Assembly (NCBI GenBank): GCA_035703165.1
Contig: DASSYR010000043.1
Coordinates: 1-64,000 of the forward strand
Source of the DNA: AWTP1-9 sp035703165
GTDB lineage: Bacteria > Bacteroidota > Bacteroidia > Chitinophagales > Chitinophagaceae
Direction: 5' to 3'
Length of the DNA stretch: 64,000 nucleotides
Shown: positions 51,217 to 59,870 of the stretch, in pieces
Layout of the letters: every line of letters begins with the position of its first letter
Position numbering within the stretch: position 1 is the first letter of the stretch
Translations under genes and position numbers: made by a program
The notes under the pieces: generated by a model
The model's input: the letters and a program-made list of their open reading frames with translations, nothing else
What the model was told of the DNA's origin: nothing
Database searches by the model: none

Positions 51217-51933
51217 TTATTTGAAATATTTTTCAGCTTCTGCTACAGATTCCGGTTTACCCACATCTACTAATACATCCCCTGCATGATCGAAACCCAT
51301 TATTTTATTTTCGGCTGCTAATGATAAATAGACTTCTACCAACGAAAATTTCCCTGTCTGTTTTATCAATGAAAATATTTGAGGGTCAAACACAACTACG
51401 CAGCTATATGCTTTCTTTATCAAGTTGGGTTTATAAACCGAAATTTTTTCTTCCCCCGTTTTGGTATTCTGCCAACCGCACAAACGATTATTTTCATCAA
51501 ATAAAAAATACCGGGATGTATTACGATTTGTTACACCAAAACTAATTAAAGCTCTTTGTTGCTTATGATAGGCAAGCAGATTATAAATATTTAAGTTGGT
51601 AAGTATATCGGCATTAATGGTAAGAAATGGCTCGTTACCTCTAAAAAAAGGCTTTGCTTTTACTAAGCCGCCGCCGGTTTCTAATAATTCATTGGTTTCA
51701 TCGCTTATGGTAATATGAGAACCCCACCCATTGTTTTTTTTAACTGTTTCAATAATCTGCTCTGCAAAGTGATGCACATTAACTATTACTTCCTTAATGC
51801 CATATTGCTGTAAGTACTCAATATTACGTTGTAATAATGACTTGCCATTTACCAGCGCTAATACTTTAGGATGCTTATCAGTAAAAGGCTTAAACCTTGT
51901 ACCTAACCCTGCAGCAAAAATCATAGCCTTCAT
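51217..51933 (-). CDS. Sugar-1-phosphate nucleotidyltransferase (MurU-like)
   Basis: The 238-residue protein begins with the nucleotidyltransferase signature MKAMIFAAGLGTRFKPFTDK followed by HPKVLALVNGKSLL. Later it has LETGGGLVKAKPFF and FLTINADILTNL (metal-binding D). Homologues activate N-acetylmuramate-1-phosphate or related sugars with UTP. The gene directly follows the AmgK-RapZ fusion (3 bases apart), and AmgK plus MurU form a known cell-wall sugar recycling route in other bacteria. That makes MurNAc-1-phosphate the best substrate guess. Confidence 0.85.
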   Translation of the reverse strand: MKAMIFAAGLGTRFKPFTDKHPKVLALVNGKSLLQRNIEYLQQYGIKEVIVNVHHFAEQIIETVKKNNGWGSHITISDETNELLETGGGLVKAKPFFRGNEPFLTINADILTNLNIYNLLAYHKQQRALISFGVTNRNTSRYFLFDENNRLCGWQNTKTGEEKISVYKPNLIKKAYSCVVVFDPQIFSLIKQTGKFSLVEVYLSLAAENKIMGFDHAGDVLVDVGKPESVAEAEKYFK

Positions 51934-51936
51934 GTG

Positions 51937-53388
51937 CTAACTGTTTATCCAGTTTTTTGACTCTTGTACAATATGATTTACTTGTGTATTAACGTTGAAT
52001 TTTTGCTTAAGATGTGTGGCCAAACTATCTGCTGCAAAAACAGACCGGTGTTGACCACCTGTGCATCCAAAACTTATCATCAGGTTTTCAAAATCCCGTT
52101 TAATATAATCTTCTACCGCAATATCCACGATTCCATATACATGTTGTAAAAAAGCAGGCATTTCGCTTTGATGCAATAAAAATTCCTGTACTTCCCTGTC
52201 TCTGCCTGTAAGTCTTTTAAATTCCTCTTTACGGCCTGGATTAAAAATTCCCCTGCAATCAAAAACAAATCCACCCCCGTTGCCGCTTACATCCTCGGGT
52301 ATCCCTTCTTTATAAGAAAAACTATTTATAGTTACAGTTAGTTTGCATTGCGGTCCGGCTTTAATAGTATCAAAGCGTTTAATAACCTCATCATCTGCCA
52401 TCGCCATTAAAACCTTTTGTAGTTCGGGTAATCGAATGGGTATATTTTTATGTTGCAAAAACCATTTCAGGTTTTTTAAAGCATAAGGAATGCTGGAAAT
52501 GAAATGGGGCTTTCTTTCAAATAATCCACGAAATCCATAAGCTCCTAATGTTTGTAACATTCTTATTAAAACAAAGCCATCGTAATTGTCAATAAAATAC
52601 TGGCGATTTAGGGTGTTGCCTAATAAACCATTTACGTAGTCGTAATAATAATTAAGCAATTCGTCTCTCCATTCATAAGGCAATGAGGCTTTGGCCTGCC
52701 ACAACATAGACGCTACATCGTATTGTAAAGCTCCTTGCATGCCTCCCTGGTAATCAATAAAATAAATTTTTTCATCTTTTACCATAATATTTCGGCTCTG
52801 GCAATCGCGATGCATAAAAAATTTATGATTTTCCTGCACCAGGTAATTACTGAGCATTTCAAAATCATTTAACAATAAATTTTTATCGTAAACAAGTTTT
52901 AATGCCCGTAAAAAATAAAATTTAAAATACAGGAGATCTGAATAAATAGCGTATTTATCAAAAGACTTTGTTGCAATACAATGACTATAATCTAAATTCT
53001 GTCCGCCCTCTACCTGCAACCTGGCTAGTTGTGTAAATGCTTTTTTATATAAATCAAAAACATAATTATTATATCCCTGCTCCTGTACGAGGTTAAACAG
53101 CGTTACATCGCCTAAATCACTTTGAATGTATTTTTTCTTTTCTGCATCCACATGCAAAACCTCGGGTACAGGTAGTTGACGCATAAAAAAATGACGACTA
53201 AACTCAATAAAAGCATTATTTTCAGGAATATTGGAGGGGTTTAATGTAACAATATATGTGGAAGCACCACTGCGTACCCTAAAATATTGGCGATACCCGC
53301 CGGCCTGTTGTAATGTTTGTATGGGCGCCTCTATGCCTGGTTTCCAACTTTGAAAAAAATCCTCTACCTGTTCCAGAATTGAAGCCAT
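51937..53388 (-). CDS. Fusion of an amino-sugar/aminoglycoside-type kinase with a RapZ C-terminal domain
   Basis: Residues about 20-320 form a phosphotransferase fold (ILEQVEDFFQSW at the start, catalytic FMHRDCQSRNIMV and DYQGGMQGALQYDVASML), as in AmgK, which phosphorylates free MurNAc and GlcNAc at C1. Residues about 350-480 match the C-terminal domain of RapZ: FDCRGIFNPGRKEEFKRLTG, then LMISFGCTGGQHRSVFAADS. In E. coli RapZ binds glucosamine-6-phosphate and controls GlmS synthesis through small RNAs; here the RNA-related partners are unknown. The MurU-like gene follows by 3 bases. A fusion of the two functions is common in Bacteroidota. Confidence 0.87.
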   Translation of the reverse strand: MASILEQVEDFFQSWKPGIEAPIQTLQQAGGYRQYFRVRSGASTYIVTLNPSNIPENNAFIEFSRHFFMRQLPVPEVLHVDAEKKKYIQSDLGDVTLFNLVQEQGYNNYVFDLYKKAFTQLARLQVEGGQNLDYSHCIATKSFDKYAIYSDLLYFKFYFLRALKLVYDKNLLLNDFEMLSNYLVQENHKFFMHRDCQSRNIMVKDEKIYFIDYQGGMQGALQYDVASMLWQAKASLPYEWRDELLNYYYDYVNGLLGNTLNRQYFIDNYDGFVLIRMLQTLGAYGFRGLFERKPHFISSIPYALKNLKWFLQHKNIPIRLPELQKVLMAMADDEVIKRFDTIKAGPQCKLTVTINSFSYKEGIPEDVSGNGGGFVFDCRGIFNPGRKEEFKRLTGRDREVQEFLLHQSEMPAFLQHVYGIVDIAVEDYIKRDFENLMISFGCTGGQHRSVFAADSLATHLKQKFNVNTQVNHIVQESKNWINS

Positions 53389-53454
53389 GCATTAAAATTA
53401 TATAGAATTGTAAAAATAACAGGTAAAAACCAACGGTGTGAAGAAAAAAATAAT

Positions 53455-53820
53455 TTATTTATTTTTCATTTTTTCCTCCATTAGCAAATTATATTTTTCT
53501 AAAAGCTCAAGGTACTTATCTTTCCATTGCTCCAGAATTTTAATTGCGTCCTCCAGCGATCTGGGCCTTCCATATAATTCGTCTGGTTCCTCCAACAAAT
53601 ATTTGGGCATTTCAGGAATTTCATCGGTAAAGTCATATTTAATAGCCTTTCCGTACGAAATTAAAATGGAGTAATCAAGATCCGGGTTTTCTATGTGCTT
53701 GTAATAGGCCGACCGGCTATAACCGGCCTTCTTAGCAACATCTTCTTTATTAAGTCCTGTCGCTTCTACAGCAGTTGCAAGCACCTGCCCCCGGTTTAAT
53801 TTGGAATGCTTCTTTTTCAC
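53455..53820 (-). CDS. Small helix-turn-helix DNA-binding protein
   Basis: I start at GTG 53820, because a strong promoter on the minus strand ends at about 53853 and makes the longer TTG start impossible. The 121 residues contain an HTH (GLNKEDVAKKAGYSRSAYYK, followed by HIENPDLDYSILISYGKAI) of the XRE/MerR-like small-regulator type. A coiled-coil C-terminus follows (EDAIKILEQWKDKYLELLEK). It is probably a transcription regulator; the target is unknown. It diverges from the sigma-region-2 gene by about 230 bases. Confidence 0.7.
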   Translation of the reverse strand: MKKKHSKLNRGQVLATAVEATGLNKEDVAKKAGYSRSAYYKHIENPDLDYSILISYGKAIKYDFTDEIPEMPKYLLEEPDELYGRPRSLEDAIKILEQWKDKYLELLEKYNLLMEEKMKNK

Positions 53821-53852
53821 CGAGGGTAAAGAAATCAAGGACTTTGTATAAA

Positions 53853-53884
53853 AAAAGATACAAAAAATATACTTTTTAAACAAA
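53853..53884 (-). promoter_or_regulatory. Promoter of the small HTH gene
   Basis: On the minus strand TTTG (53881-53884) and TATCTTTT (53853-53860) are 20 bases apart, close to the Bacteroidota consensus. The implied transcript start near 53846 rules out the TTG start at 53883. Confidence 0.6.
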
Positions 53885-54051
53885 AAATGTATAATTTTGT
53901 GTAAATTTAAACAGTGCGTTATGTGAACTTTAGTGAATAAACCTTAGTTTTCTATTGATTTCACTTAAAAATTTATACTAATAGCATTTGTTTATTACCT
54001 TATAAATAACAGAATAAAAATTAAACCACATATCACTAAAACCTTATTAAA

Positions 54052-54273
54052 ATGATACCATCGCTTATCCTGCATTATTATCCCATCTTATTTCGTTACG
54101 CCAGCTTTTTTACAAAAGATCAAAAGACTGCCAAAGAGATTACCCAAGATGCCCTGGAGCATTTATGGGAACAAAAACCATTGTGGGGCAAAGAAAAGGA
54201 ACTCAGGAATTTTTTGCACGAAAAGATACGCATGGGTTGTTATAAGCGGTACAACCAAAAAGTAAGCACATAG
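54052..54273 (+). CDS. Stand-alone sigma-70 region 2 protein
   Basis: The 73-residue product matches only region 2 of ECF sigma factors: ILHYYPILFRYASFFTKDQK, TAKEITQDALEHLWEQKPLW, and a KELRNFLHEKIRMGCYKRYN end in the region 2.3-2.4 position. Region 4, needed for -35 recognition, is absent, and no frame downstream supplies it before 54356. It may be a truncated sigma factor, or a regulatory protein that competes for core polymerase. It is divergent from the small HTH protein and lies upstream of a lipoprotein and multi-TM gene. Confidence 0.65.
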   Translation: MIPSLILHYYPILFRYASFFTKDQKTAKEITQDALEHLWEQKPLWGKEKELRNFLHEKIRMGCYKRYNQKVST

Positions 54274-54355
54274 TAGTAATTTTTTGTATCCATAATAAAT
54301 CCGGATAGATAAACTAAGTGAAAAAAACGGAATAACAAATTTAAATAATTATAAT

Positions 54356-54781
54356 ATGTGTGAAATGAAGAAAAAAATATGGCAAAAGCCCCCCGATTTT
54401 AAAGACCTGGTTAACTCAAAAAACCACCCGCTTTTAATATTGATATTTCAAATAAATTTGTTTACTTGCAACAGGCTTATTAAGAAACCAATTTATCATA
54501 TTTTAACCATATTTATATACCTCGCTTGCCTTGTCTGTCTATGTAAGCCGTACTTGGATTATTTTCAACAAATATTGGCTAAAGAACTGAAAATAAGGTT
54601 CTTATTCCGTTACAATATGCTTAATCAAAAGCAATTTGATTTTTATTACCCAATTATTGAGCCAGATATCACCCAAATAATTAAGCAGCTTCTTAATGCA
54701 GCAAATGCAACGAACCTGCTAAAAAAAGAGTATAAATTTTTCAACCTTAAACTAAATTTCAAATATTATGAACTTATCTAA
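54356..54781 (+). CDS. Hypothetical small membrane protein (doubtful)
   Basis: The 141-codon frame begins MCEMKKKIWQKPPDFKDLVN and has two hydrophobic segments (about 26-38 and 46-62, LTIFIYLACLVCLC). The C-terminal half is Lys/Asn/Phe-rich and lacks an obvious fold. The frame overlaps the start of the following lipoprotein gene by 14 bases. It could be a real membrane protein, a decayed anti-sigma factor for the sigma-region-2 gene 80 bases upstream, or a chance frame in AT-rich DNA. I do not recognise a family. Confidence 0.35.
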   Translation: MCEMKKKIWQKPPDFKDLVNSKNHPLLILIFQINLFTCNRLIKKPIYHILTIFIYLACLVCLCKPYLDYFQQILAKELKIRFLFRYNMLNQKQFDFYYPIIEPDITQIIKQLLNAANATNLLKKEYKFFNLKLNFKYYELI

Positions 54782-55412
54782 AAACATTTTATCAATAGCT
54801 CTGCTGGCTGTTACCAGCATTACCTTTTACCAATGTGCTAAAAAGCAACAAAATGAGGAACAAACAAAGCCTGTGTTTAGCACCAAAGTGGGGGCTGTTA
54901 TTTCTTCGGAAACTGCCAATCGGTGGTTAAGCCATACCTCTAATACAGGTGCCCGGCTTGAAAATTACTTACTAACACCCCAAAATATTACGGCTGTTTT
55001 GCAAGCAAAAGGAAGCTTGGGGGTGGCATTACATCATACTCAGGATGAAAACGGGGCTTACCACCTGCTGGCCATAACCATTGTATCTGGTAATGCCTTA
55101 TGGGACTCTCCGCTTATTATTGATACGCATAGTGGAGAAGTGGTAAACAGCTTTACAGCCAAAACATGGGCAGATAATTATATACAAGCCAATGCACCGG
55201 GCAGCATACGGTATCATTTTTTTGGTTTGCATGTGTTTGAAGACATACAAAAAACAGAGTCTTATAAACGGGTGGAAATACAACCTGCTTTAAATGATGG
55301 AGGCAAACCGCAGTTACTGCTGATGGTAATGGGAGGAGATTCCGGTTCGCAGCTATTAGAAGTTGTGGATGCCTCTGCACCGTGCCCACCTTATTGCCCT
55401 AATAACCAGTAA
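54768..55412 (+). CDS. Hypothetical lipoprotein
   Basis: The 214-residue protein has a lipoprotein signal (about 1-23, ITFYQCAKKQQ). The rest is a compact alpha/beta domain (KVGAVISSETANRWLSHTSN, VLQAKGSLGVALHHTQDENG, LIIDTHSGEVVNSFTAKTWA) and ends with a Cys/Pro tail (APCPPYCPNNQ). The tail, with two cysteines, is unusual and may form a disulphide or bind metal. No family recognised. It starts 14 bases inside the previous frame and lies 28 bases before the multi-TM gene, so they are likely one operon. Confidence 0.7.
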   Translation: MNLSKNILSIALLAVTSITFYQCAKKQQNEEQTKPVFSTKVGAVISSETANRWLSHTSNTGARLENYLLTPQNITAVLQAKGSLGVALHHTQDENGAYHLLAITIVSGNALWDSPLIIDTHSGEVVNSFTAKTWADNYIQANAPGSIRYHFFGLHVFEDIQKTESYKRVEIQPALNDGGKPQLLLMVMGGDSGSQLLEVVDASAPCPPYCPNNQ

Positions 55413-55440
55413 TAACTAAATAAAATATAAGACTGACTTT

Positions 55441-56076
55441 ATGAATACCTTTCTATATACTTTATTATATACTTCCATATTCTCGGCTCTTATTCCGGTT
55501 GGAATGTTTTTGATTAAAAGAAGTAGAGGATATATCGTAACAATATTCATTCTGGCGTTGATTGCTTTTTCATCTGATGCGATCAATCGCATTATGGTAC
55601 TTAATGGATACAGAGGCTTTCATACCTACAATACTTACTTCATCCTTCAGTTCCTATTATTAAGCTACTTCTTTACCCAACTTCTTTTTAACCGAAAATT
55701 AATTTATATCGCAACGGTGTTTTATTCTGTTTTATATTTTTTCTTTATCCTGAAGTTTGAAAGCTTTAACGATTTTCAAAGCGGGTTACGTGCAATAGAG
55801 AATATAGTGCTGTTAATCTACTGCGCTCTTTATTACCGGCAATTAATAGCAACTTTGCCTGCACAAAACATATGGCAATATGCCCCCTTTTGGATTAATA
55901 CGGCTGTTTTTTATTATTTTAGTTTTAATCTCTTTTTATTTATTATAGCAAATTACGTATTCAAAAATTTTTCATCCGAAATAGGCATGATGGTATGGGG
56001 CTTCCATAATATTAACAACATTATTAAAAACATACTTTTTGCAGTGGGTATTTATTATGCCGGAAAAATAAAGTAG
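55441..56076 (+). CDS. Multi-TM membrane protein, paralogue of the one at 34.5 kb
   Basis: The 211-residue protein has about six to seven membrane helices (IFSALIPVGMFLIKRSRGY, YNTYFILQFLLLSYFF, FWINTAVFYYFSFNLFLFI, and a final ILFAVGIYYAGKIK). It aligns along its length with the protein at 34349-35035, including the FSSDAIN/FLSDVLV and FWINTAVFYYF/FWIVTAYLIYF positions. The 34.5 kb copy sits before a kinase, so this family may sense or transmit membrane signals; here no kinase is adjacent. The start ATG 55441 is clear. A 14-base perfect hairpin follows at 56103-56138. Confidence 0.8.
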   Translation: MNTFLYTLLYTSIFSALIPVGMFLIKRSRGYIVTIFILALIAFSSDAINRIMVLNGYRGFHTYNTYFILQFLLLSYFFTQLLFNRKLIYIATVFYSVLYFFFILKFESFNDFQSGLRAIENIVLLIYCALYYRQLIATLPAQNIWQYAPFWINTAVFYYFSFNLFLFIIANYVFKNFSSEIGMMVWGFHNINNIIKNILFAVGIYYAGKIK

Positions 56077-56102
56077 AACAACCGACGATTTAAAAATAGA
56101 AC

Positions 56103-56138
56103 ATGTTTCCTGGCAGACTCAAGCCTGCCAGGAAACAT
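56103..56138. terminator. Perfect 14-base hairpin downstream of the multi-TM gene
   Basis: Arms ATGTTTCCTGGCAG (56103-56116) and CTGCCAGGAAACAT (56125-56138) with an eight-base loop. No T run follows on either strand, so it is either an unusual terminator, an mRNA stability element or a protein-binding dyad. It lies 27 bases past the multi-TM stop. Confidence 0.5.
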
Positions 56139-56298
56139 TGAGTAAAAAAGACACTGCTGAAAATAAATTTAGAGAATAAATACAAACAGTATTTCTAAAA
56201 CTTTTAAATTAATAAACTTTTACTTAGGTTAGAACGGCCAAAAAAGTATTTTCAAGGATGTGATTTATTAGCTGACCATTTTTAAAAAAACCGTTGTT

Positions 56299-57702
56299 TT
56301 AATTTTTCTTTTTTTGACTAAACAATAATTTCATTCGCATTCCTCCATAAAGTAAATAACGTTTATCATCATTTTCTCTCAACAAATCAGATAGACCAAA
56401 CTGTATATGAGGGCCTATAGACATCGGAGTTTTACCGGAAGCAAAAAAGGTTAGCTCAAAGCCTGTTTGCACATTATAGCTCGTTTTATTAAGCAATTGG
56501 TTATCCTTAAAATAAACACCCCCGTTCGCAGTATCAAAATGTAAATAATTGGAAGACAGCAACCTGGATAAGGAAACTCCCCCGTTCCAATGTAGGGGCA
56601 GCTTTTTACCTTTATTTAGCTGTGTGGAAAATATTACAGGGAGTTCCAGGTAATGTAGTTGTGAATGATAAGTGCTGTTTGGAGCAATAGCTGAATAACC
56701 TCTCCATGCATCAACATAAAAATTTCTATTAGACGCTAGTATCGGTACAGAAGTTATTCTGCTACCAATGGTAATTCTTGTTTGATACAACGCATAATTT
56801 AATCCTAAAGAAAGCTGGCTTCTCTTACTTATGTCTTTTTGAACAAATATTCCAGCTTGCATAGCAAAAGCTTTATAATTGGCTGATGGATAACTAACCG
56901 GGACAGGGGCAACGGGAGAATAACTCCTAATATCTATTGCTTTTTCTGCTTTTAAATTAATAGCTAAAAAATCATTCTTTATGTTAGAGTATCCGGTGGA
57001 AAAATTAAGTCCCCATTGCCACTTATTGTTTAATGATTTTGGTTTAGTTCTATCTGACAAGAGCTTTTTTGTAACCGAATCAATTACACTGTTTTTATCA
57101 TTTTTTTGCTGCGCATTGCTTAATTGGCTACCTATTTTTATTTCCGAAGTATTGTTAATTGTTAAATTTTGCTCCTCAGTTTTTAGTGTTTTTTCTACAG
57201 GCGAACTTAATGAAGTCAATTCCTTCTCTTCTTTTTTATTTGCAGAAACGTCAGAGGTAGCATTTCTACTTTTATTGCTATTTCTTAAAACAGTAGTGTA
57301 GTTTTTGTTTTTTCGCAGGATGATCGGCTTTGCAGGCAAACTTTTTTTATTATCATTTTTATTAATCGTAATCGGCGCATTATTGTTTAATTCAGTGGCT
57401 TTTACTGTACCATCCGTTATTAATGAAGCGAGAGGAGTATTATTAATTATTTGTTTTTCACCTTCCTTTATTTTGGTATTGGAATTATAAACGGATGGCT
57501 TATCGGAGTTGTTATTTAATTTATTAATTGCAATATATCCTGCAAAGCCAAGTCCTGCGAGTAACGGAAAAATAAACAACCAGCGTCTCCGCTTCCTTTC
57601 CCGGATTTCCTTCTCCACCTGCAACCATACTTTTGCGTTTGGATGAATTTTTACTTCATCCAGCAATTGCCTGGCCTGTTTTTCAAAATCATTTGTGAAC
57701 AT
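56299..57702 (-). CDS. TM-anchored protein with C-terminal beta-barrel domain, coupled to an ECF sigma factor
   Basis: I start at ATG 57702 (MFTNDFEKQARQLLDEVKIH), which overlaps the sigma factor end by 14 bases. The layout is a short cytoplasmic N-terminus, one membrane helix (about 41-61, WLFIFPLLAGLGFAGYIAI), and a long polar Lys/Asn/Ser-rich linker. A C-terminal region of about 240 residues follows with the alternating pattern of an outer-membrane beta barrel (WQWGLNFSTGYSNI, LSLGLNYALYQTRIT, IQFGLSDLL). The N-terminus fits an anti-sigma-like role by position. A single chain with both an inner-membrane helix and a barrel is topologically odd. Function is inferred only. Confidence 0.75.
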   Translation of the reverse strand: MFTNDFEKQARQLLDEVKIHPNAKVWLQVEKEIRERKRRRWLFIFPLLAGLGFAGYIAINKLNNNSDKPSVYNSNTKIKEGEKQIINNTPLASLITDGTVKATELNNNAPITINKNDNKKSLPAKPIILRKNKNYTTVLRNSNKSRNATSDVSANKKEEKELTSLSSPVEKTLKTEEQNLTINNTSEIKIGSQLSNAQQKNDKNSVIDSVTKKLLSDRTKPKSLNNKWQWGLNFSTGYSNIKNDFLAINLKAEKAIDIRSYSPVAPVPVSYPSANYKAFAMQAGIFVQKDISKRSQLSLGLNYALYQTRITIGSRITSVPILASNRNFYVDAWRGYSAIAPNSTYHSQLHYLELPVIFSTQLNKGKKLPLHWNGGVSLSRLLSSNYLHFDTANGGVYFKDNQLLNKTSYNVQTGFELTFFASGKTPMSIGPHIQFGLSDLLRENDDKRYLLYGGMRMKLLFSQKKKN

Positions 57703-58249
57703 AGTAATCCATTTTAACGTCACTATATAATTTCTCAATCCACGTTATCAATAAAGCTCTTGCCCTGGCATATTGGCTCCTGGACGTACCCTCATTTATT
57801 CCAAGCATTTTACCTATTTCTACATGCGAATAACCTTCAACTGCATGCAGGTTAAAAATAGTTTGGTAACCCGTAGGCAATTGTCTTGTTAAGTCCGCTA
57901 ATTCTTTTGCGGTAATTTTTATCTCGGGGTTATCATTAGACACAATATGTAAATCTGAGTCCGTAAAAGATAATTCAGCCTGGTAAAGCTTGTTCTTTTT
58001 TAAATAATTTAATGCTGAATTAACCATTATTCTCCTTATCCATCCTCCTAATTCTCCGTCAAACCGATATTGATGTAAATGCTTAAATACTTTTACAAAT
58101 CCTTCTTGTAATACATCTTCTGCATCCTGAATGGATTTTGTGTAGCGATAGCACACACCCAGCATACTGTCCGCAAAATAATCGTACAGCTGCTTCTGAG
58201 CCAAGCTATTTCCCCTCAGGCAATCTTTTACAAGCTTGTGATAATCCAT
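57689..58249 (-). CDS. ECF RNA polymerase sigma factor
   Basis: I start at ATG 58249 (MDYHKLVKDCLRGNSLAQ). Region 2 is AQKQLYDYFADSMLGVCYRY, then DAEDVLQEGFVKVFKHLHQY and GGWIRRIMVNSALNYLKKNK. Region 4 is LPTGYQTIFNLHAVEGYSHV, with IGKMLGINEGTSRSQYARAR as the promoter-recognition helix. At 186 residues it is a normal ECF factor. Its end overlaps the TM/beta-barrel gene by 14 bases, the usual arrangement for sigma and its membrane regulator. It directs transcription of an unknown regulon, probably envelope-related. Confidence 0.92.
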   Translation of the reverse strand: MDYHKLVKDCLRGNSLAQKQLYDYFADSMLGVCYRYTKSIQDAEDVLQEGFVKVFKHLHQYRFDGELGGWIRRIMVNSALNYLKKNKLYQAELSFTDSDLHIVSNDNPEIKITAKELADLTRQLPTGYQTIFNLHAVEGYSHVEIGKMLGINEGTSRSQYARARALLITWIEKLYSDVKMDYYVHK

Positions 58250-58437
58250 GTATTGTAAAAAGGACAAAAAAATTGCACCCATCGTTGCACCAAGGGCTAA
58301 ATATTATAAACCAATTTGGCATAACCGGTATTAATCGTCTATTTTACTTATAGCCAACTGCTAATAACCTATTAATCATTTGTTGTATTTTGCAAGCTAT
58401 CTGAATAGGTTACAGGAAATAACTCTTTTTCACGAAT

Positions 58438-59574
58438 ATGAAATACTACATTATTGCAGGCGAAGCATCTGGTGATTTACATGGGAGCAATTTAATTAAG
58501 GAATTAAAAAGATTGGATGACCAGGCAATTATCCGTTGCTGGGGAGGATATCTGATGAAAAAAGAGGGGGGGCAGTTGGTGAAGCACTATCAGGATCTGG
58601 CTTTTATGGGTTTTACCGAAGTACTGAAAAACTTAAAAACAATTTTAAATAACTTAAAATTCAGCAAGAAAGATATTTTAAAATTTAAACCCGATGCTGT
58701 TATTCTTATTGATTATCCAGGCTTTAATTTACGAATAGCCAAATGGGCCCGTGAGCAAGGCATAAAGGTAGTTTACTACATCTCGCCACAGGTATGGGCA
58801 TGGAAGGAAAACCGGGTTAAAAAAATGAAACAATGTATTGACAAAATGCTGGTAATACTACCTTTTGAAAAAGAGTATTACCAAAATAAATGGAATTGGG
58901 GGGTAGAATATGTTGGGCACCCACTGGTTGAAACAATAGACAAGTATAAACAAGAGGCCCGACAAAAACATAATCCAGATGTTTTAAAAACAAACATTAT
59001 TGCGCTTCTTCCCGGCAGCCGCAAACAAGAAATAGTAAAGAAACTCCCGATTATGCTGGAAGCTTCCAAACTGTTTTCCCAATACCATTTTATAGTAGCT
59101 AAAGCACCGGGGGTAGATGAAAACTTTTATAACGAATTACTCCGGCCCTATCCAAATGTTTCTTATGTAAGTGGTAAAACCTATGATTTGTTATTACAAG
59201 CCCGGGCGGCTTTAGTAACCAGTGGCACTGCTACGTTAGAAACCGCATTATTCGGTGTTCCCCAAGTGGTTTGTTATAAAGGGAATGCTCTTTCTTATCA
59301 AATAGCCAGGCGACTGGTAAAAATAAAATTCATATCTCTCGTCAATCTCATTATGGAAAAGGAAGTAATTAAAGAATTAATTCAAAATGATTTAACGGTA
59401 GCTAACCTTCAGTCCGAATTGAATGAGTTGCTCCATAATCCTGCAAGAGTTTTACAAATCAGAGAAGATTATAACCAATTAAAAATAAAACTTAGAAAGG
59501 AGGGAAATGCTTCTGCTAATGCTGCCCTTTCCATTCATATCTTTTTAAAAGAAACAACCGGGTTATTAAACTAA
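58438..59574 (+). CDS. lpxB: Lipid-A-disaccharide synthase
   Basis: LpxB joins UDP-2,3-diacylglucosamine to lipid X in lipid A synthesis on the inner membrane. Family signatures are YYIIAGEASGDLHGSNLIKE, VVYYISPQVWAWKENRVKKM and KLPIMLEASKLFS. The C-terminal donor site contains LLLQARAALVTSGTATLETA and FGVPQVVCYKGNALSYQIAR. At 378 residues it has the standard length. It is alone here; the upstream 190 bases are non-coding toward the divergent sigma gene. Confidence 0.96.
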   Translation: MKYYIIAGEASGDLHGSNLIKELKRLDDQAIIRCWGGYLMKKEGGQLVKHYQDLAFMGFTEVLKNLKTILNNLKFSKKDILKFKPDAVILIDYPGFNLRIAKWAREQGIKVVYYISPQVWAWKENRVKKMKQCIDKMLVILPFEKEYYQNKWNWGVEYVGHPLVETIDKYKQEARQKHNPDVLKTNIIALLPGSRKQEIVKKLPIMLEASKLFSQYHFIVAKAPGVDENFYNELLRPYPNVSYVSGKTYDLLLQARAALVTSGTATLETALFGVPQVVCYKGNALSYQIARRLVKIKFISLVNLIMEKEVIKELIQNDLTVANLQSELNELLHNPARVLQIREDYNQLKIKLRKEGNASANAALSIHIFLKETTGLLN

Positions 59575-59641
59575 AGCACTTACTGTAACTATTTTACTTT
59601 GTAAAAACTAATTTATATGTTTAAGAAATTGCTTGTTAAAA

Positions 59642-59806
59642 TTAGTTCCGACATAATTTTATAAACAAAATAACAAGAGCCAATAAAAATAAAAAAATGG
59701 ATATCCGATTAATGCCATGCATATATTTTATCCATTGAGTATGGGGCTGCTGAGGATCTCTTTTTTTAAAATATAAATATTCAGCTATTTGTTTTAAAAT
59801 TCCCAT
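59642..59806 (-). CDS. Small membrane protein, DUF6728-like
   Basis: I start at ATG 59806 (MGILKQIAEYLYFKKRDPQQ). The 54-residue product ends in a single membrane helix preceded by YMHGINRISIFLFLLALVIL, matching the layout of small DUF6728-type proteins found across Bacteroidota. No function is known. It is on the opposite strand between lpxB and the stress operon; the spacing leaves room for the operon promoter region upstream of the universal stress protein gene. Confidence 0.6.
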   Translation of the reverse strand: MGILKQIAEYLYFKKRDPQQPHTQWIKYMHGINRISIFLFLLALVILFIKLCRN

Positions 59807-59870
59807 GGCTATTTTTAAATAAAGATACACCCATCTTCAATCGTCTTGTGACAATGACAAAAAAGCATTG

